Origin: JAAYAY01 sp964429355
GTDB taxonomy: Bacteria; Planctomycetota; Planctomycetia; Pirellulales; Thermoguttaceae
DNA: 8,043 nucleotides
Assembly: GCA_964429355.1 (NCBI GenBank)
Contig: CAYSCH010000417.1
Coordinates: 1-8,043, forward strand
Direction of reading: 5' to 3'
This document shows, one piece after another, positions 5,563 to 8,043 of this stretch (within the stretch, counting starts at the first letter, position 1; the number at the start of each line of letters is the position of its first letter). Position numbers and translations under genes: made by a program. The notes under the pieces were generated by a model. The model was not told where the DNA came from. It searched no databases and saw only the letters and a list, made by a program, of their open reading frames with translations.

Positions 5563-6348
5563 TTCTCGCTGAGGGGTGGAGCTGGTGTCTGCATGGGGTA
5601 AAGCCTATAGTTTCGTACCGCATGGGGCTAGTGCGCCGAAATGACGCTAGGGCGAGAGAGGTTTGTGTAAGTGTTAATAGTGAACGCCTTTACAGATTTG
5701 GGATGAATCGTAACTGCGATCCCCACAAGTGAGGTATGGGCCATTGTGCCAAGAAAGCTTGGGAAAGGGGGACAAGGAACATGACGTGAATTGGAAACCT
5801 TTCATTGGAACCCTGCAGGTTAAAGCCTGCCCAGGAGAGCCTGACCAGCACCTGGAAGCGAGTCTTGCGCGGTTAGGCGGGTAACCGTCACGCGATACGT
5901 AGACAGCGAGCCCGAAAGCCATGCTATTGAGCCCCGAAACCACTCTAGTCGCCGGTGTCTTCGTCTTTGGCACAGCGGGGACCACATGATTACCTCGTAA
6001 TTGGTCTGAGGTAGATTGGCCGGCCGGGGTCTGAGACCATGAGCAAACGGGAATTGGGGTTCCCCAGGGACTTGGGAGATCCTGTCGTCTCCACGAAAGA
6101 AGACCCGGACGGGGATACCGGGTGACCAACCCCAGGCCCGCCGTCGGACACACGCCACGGCAGCGGGAGCGAAAGGGCGTGTTCTCGTGGTACCGCCAAA
6201 CGAAGGAAACGAAGCGCGGCGGGAGGGCCGGCAGGAAGTCACAGTGCCTTGATAGTACCGAGGAAGCGGGGGAACAAACGCCCGTGCGGACCCCGTGGAG
6301 GGATGCGAGGCACCGGGACCATGGAACCGTTGATGGGAGATACGACGA

Positions 6349-7680
6349 ATGCCTGGAAATTCGCAAGACGTATTCACGAAACAGCAACGGATAGCCAAGT
6401 TGGCGAGACGATCGCCACAGATGGGATTCACCTCTCTGGCCTATCTGATGGACATGGACTGGCTTCGTGCAGCATTTTACCGGACCCGCAGAGACGGGGC
6501 GCCGGGCGTGGATGGGCAAACCTGGGCCGACTATGAGAGGAATCTGGAGGCAAACCTCCAATCGCTCCTGGACCGGGCGAAGTCCGGCACGTACCAAGCA
6601 CCGCCGGTGCGGCGGGTGCACATTCCGAAGGCGGGCTCGACTACCGAGACCCGCCCGATCGGAATTCCCACCCTGGAGGATAAAGTACTCCAGCGGGCGA
6701 TTGTCATGCTGCTGGAACCGATCTACGAGCAGGACTTCTATGACTGCTCGTTTGGGTTCCGGCCGCGGCGATCGGCACACGATGCCCTGCAAATGCTGCG
6801 GGAACAGACGATGGCCAACCGAGGCGGCTGGATCTTGGAGGTGGACATCCGCAAGTTTTTCGACACGCTGGATCATGCCCACCTGAGGGAATTTCTCCAA
6901 CGCAGGGTACGTGACGGCGTGCTGAAACGTTTGATCGGAAAGTGGCTCAAGGCGGGCGTGCTGGAGGACGGCAACGTAAGCTATCCCGAGGCCGGCAGCC
7001 CGCAAGGAGGCGTAATTTCGCCCTTGCTGGCCAATCTCTACCTGCACTATGTGCTGGACGAGTGGTTCCAACAGGAAGTGCAACCACGTCTCTGGGGCCG
7101 CGCCTACCTGATCCGCTACGCGGACGACTTCGTGATCTTGTTCACTCACGAAGGCGACTCGCGACGCGTGCTGGAGGTGTTGCCCAAACGCTTCGGTCGA
7201 TACGGACTGACGCTTCACCCCGACAAAACCCGCCTGATCCCTTTTCGCCGTCCGCCGCTCAAGGCGTCCGGAGGAAAGAAAGTCCAAAAGAGGCGACCAG
7301 GAACCTTTGATCTCCTGGGCTTCACCCACTACTGGGGACGGACACGGCGGGGCGGCTGGGCCGTGAAGATGAAGACGGCTGCCAAGCGGTTGAGCCGGGC
7401 AGTGCAGAGTATTGCCCAGTGGTGCCGGACTCACCGACACCTGCCGGTCTCGGAGCAGCATGCAATTCTCAGTCAGAAGGTGCGTGGACATTACGCCTAC
7501 TACGGGATCACCGGCAACACGCGTACGTTGCATGGATTCCTGAGGGCCGTCCGCAGTGCCTGGCGGAAGTGGCTTGACCGCCGCAATAACCGCCGAGAGA
7601 TGACCTGGGAACGATTCTACCGGTTGCTGGAGCGATACCCGCTCCCGCCGCCGAGAGTCGTACACTCGTACGTTACGTAG
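6349..7680 (+). CDS. ltrA: Group II intron reverse transcriptase/maturase, no HNH domain
   Basis: 443 residues from ATG 6349, with GGAG at 6336-6339 nine bases upstream; stop TAG 7678-7680. The N-terminal part (about 20-60) includes DWLRAAFYRTRRDGAPGVDG. The reverse transcriptase core has RPIGIPTLEDKVLQRA (102-117), CSFGFRPRRSAHDAL, EVDIRKFFDTLDH with catalytic Asp166, SPQGGVISPLLANLYL (217-232) and the active-site box YADD (257-260). The maturase (domain X) segment contains FDLLGFTHYWG (320-330), KMKTAAKRL and a basic C-terminal helix, ending RVVHSYVT. It binds its own intron RNA, aids splicing and copies the intron into new sites. The length and C-terminus show that the HNH endonuclease found in lactococcal LtrA is missing. 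Such introns are thought to prime at replication forks rather than by cutting the second strand. All catalytic residues are intact and the frame is undamaged. Close relatives are common in planctomycete and proteobacterial genomes. Confidence 0.95.
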   Translation: MPGNSQDVFTKQQRIAKLARRSPQMGFTSLAYLMDMDWLRAAFYRTRRDGAPGVDGQTWADYERNLEANLQSLLDRAKSGTYQAPPVRRVHIPKAGSTTETRPIGIPTLEDKVLQRAIVMLLEPIYEQDFYDCSFGFRPRRSAHDALQMLREQTMANRGGWILEVDIRKFFDTLDHAHLREFLQRRVRDGVLKRLIGKWLKAGVLEDGNVSYPEAGSPQGGVISPLLANLYLHYVLDEWFQQEVQPRLWGRAYLIRYADDFVILFTHEGDSRRVLEVLPKRFGRYGLTLHPDKTRLIPFRRPPLKASGGKKVQKRRPGTFDLLGFTHYWGRTRRGGWAVKMKTAAKRLSRAVQSIAQWCRTHRHLPVSEQHAILSQKVRGHYAYYGITGNTRTLHGFLRAVRSAWRKWLDRRNNRREMTWERFYRLLERYPLPPPRVVHSYVT

Positions 7681-7693
7681 CAAAGCCATGGCC

Positions 7694-7769
7694 TGAGGAA
7701 CCGTATGCTCTAATGTGTGCACGTACGGATCTGTGGGAGCCCTGGGCGGGTAACCGCCCAGGGCGACCC
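7694..7769 (+). ncRNA. Group II intron catalytic domains V and VI
   Basis: Domain V: CCGTA (7701-7705) pairs with TACGG (7724-7728), then a two-base bulge (CG, 7722-7723), then TGC (7706-7708) with GCA (7719-7721), the standard layout. The distal part around CTAATG is poorly paired. Domain VI: GCCCTGGGCGG (7739-7749) pairs perfectly with CCGCCCAGGGC (7754-7764) across a GTAA tetraloop of GNRA type. An outer GGG (7735-7737) pairs with CCC (7767-7769), leaving A7766 as the likely bulged branch-point adenosine. Domain V starts within about 14 bases of the maturase stop codon. Confidence 0.8.
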
Positions 7770-7788
7770 GGTAAACTAATTCACACTA

Positions 7789-7888
7789 GGGGGGAGGGGA
7801 CAGGAAGAAGAGGACAGAGGACAGAGGGTTGAACAGGAGGAAACAGAGGGATCAGAGGACGGGGGACGGGGGGACAGAGGACGCAGGG
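7789..7888 (+). repeat. Heptamer repeat array, right of the intron
   Basis: Units GGGGACA, GGAAGAA, GAGGACA, GAGGACA (7796-7823) are in exact 7-base phase. Slipped units of 8 to 12 bases follow, with GAGGACG and GGGGACG again at 7855-7868. It has the same family and unit order as the arrays at 2967 and 5465. It is more decayed in phase than the array at 5437. Confidence 0.78.
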
Positions 7889-7973
7889 AAATGTATACAG
7901 GTACAGTATATACAAATTATCAGTTATGTGTCAAATAAAAATGGTGTTTTTATGTGGTGGCTTTGAGTGGTGA
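7889..7973. other. AT-rich noncoding stretch
   Basis: This segment is clearly richer in A+T than the rest of the window and holds no open frame. TGTATA (7892-7897) and TATACA (7909-7914) form a 6-base inverted repeat with an 11-base loop. T- and A-rich runs follow at 7932-7952. It may be a promoter or operator for a gene beyond the right edge, but no firm -35/-10 pair was found. Confidence 0.35.
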
Positions 7974-8043
7974 GCTTGGAACTTGGAACTTGGAACTTGG
8001 GGCTTGGAACTTGGGGCTTGGAACTTGGGGCTTGGAACTTGGG
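7974..8043 (+). repeat. Second-type heptamer array, consensus RCTTGGR, running off the window
   Basis: Ten perfect-phase units with no insertions: GCTTGGA, ACTTGGA, ACTTGGA, ACTTGGG, then GCTTGGA and ACTTGGG alternating three times. Only the first and last base of each unit vary (A or G). From 8002 on, this gives a 14-base super-repeat. The sequence is unrelated to the GRGGRCA arrays. It continues past the right edge. Confidence 0.9.

Larger units (their letters stand above)
5631..7772 (+). mobile_element. Complete group II intron (retroelement) with intron-encoded reverse transcriptase
   Basis: The 5' end is set at GTGCG (5631-5635), the usual group II start, followed by GCCGAAATGACGC and AGGGCGAGAGAGG as in bacterial introns. 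Bases 5631-6348 have no gene and hold the ribozyme domains I to III; AGGAAGTCACAG and TAGTACCGAGGAAGC (6231-6267) resemble bacterial domain III. The maturase gene (6349-7680) occupies domain IV. Domain V (about 7694-7735) and domain VI (about 7737-7769) follow, with the 3' splice site near 7772, give or take a few bases. AGCCCC at 5930-5935 is the exact reverse complement of GGGGCT at 5624-5629, a candidate EBS1/IBS1 pair for target recognition. It is inserted in noncoding DNA between two heptamer arrays and interrupts no recognisable gene. All parts needed for splicing and retrohoming appear present, so it may be active. Confidence 0.88.

Noticed and set aside
5674..7722. 682-residue open frame on the - strand over the group II intron
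   Set aside because: It lies antisense to the maturase and structured RNA, has no domain pattern, and arises from GC-rich codon bias.
7739..7764. Perfect GC-rich hairpin as a transcription terminator
   Set aside because: There is no T-tract, and it sits exactly where group II domain VI is expected, with a GNRA loop and a bulged A.

Overview
The window looks like a piece of a high-GC planctomycete-like genome (possibly a Pirellulales relative). That is an inference from protein style and from abundant short tandem repeats, not a database result. A run of 10 N at 4554-4563 shows it is a scaffolded, probably metagenomic, assembly. All convincing genes lie on the + strand.

Left block (1-2688): a compact operon of three genes. 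The first (5' end outside the window) reads as a DNA sliding-clamp fold (DnaN-like) with an added C-terminal helical tail. The second is an unrecognised two-part protein. The third, overlapping it by 11 bases, is a PD-(D/E)XK nuclease of the RecB/Cas4 type with a probable Fe-S cysteine set. A long hairpin plus T-tract (2631-2688) follows. Together they suggest a DNA replication, repair or recombination module of accessory type.

Middle block (2689-5437): directly after the terminator lies only the 3' end of a glycolate-oxidase-like Fe-S subunit (GlcF type), apparently a remnant. A small unrecognised protein (3115-3360) follows; its C-terminus is encoded by a tandem repeat. Next comes a secreted protein with a signal peptide, a carbohydrate-binding-like domain and a GH20-like barrel remnant. 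It is one gene cut into two frames by the N gap.

Right block (5437-8043): heptamer repeat arrays (consensus GRGGRCA) flank a complete group II intron of about 2.14 kb (5631 to about 7772). Its reverse transcriptase/maturase (6349-7680) sits in domain IV and lacks an HNH endonuclease domain; domains V and VI follow. The window ends in an AT-rich stretch and a second, unrelated heptamer array (RCTTGGR), which runs off the edge.

The most unusual features are the heptamer arrays. They share an ordered core at three loci, twice begin exactly at a stop codon, once run into a coding region and once switch strand. The clamp-like, unknown and nuclease gene cluster is the other.
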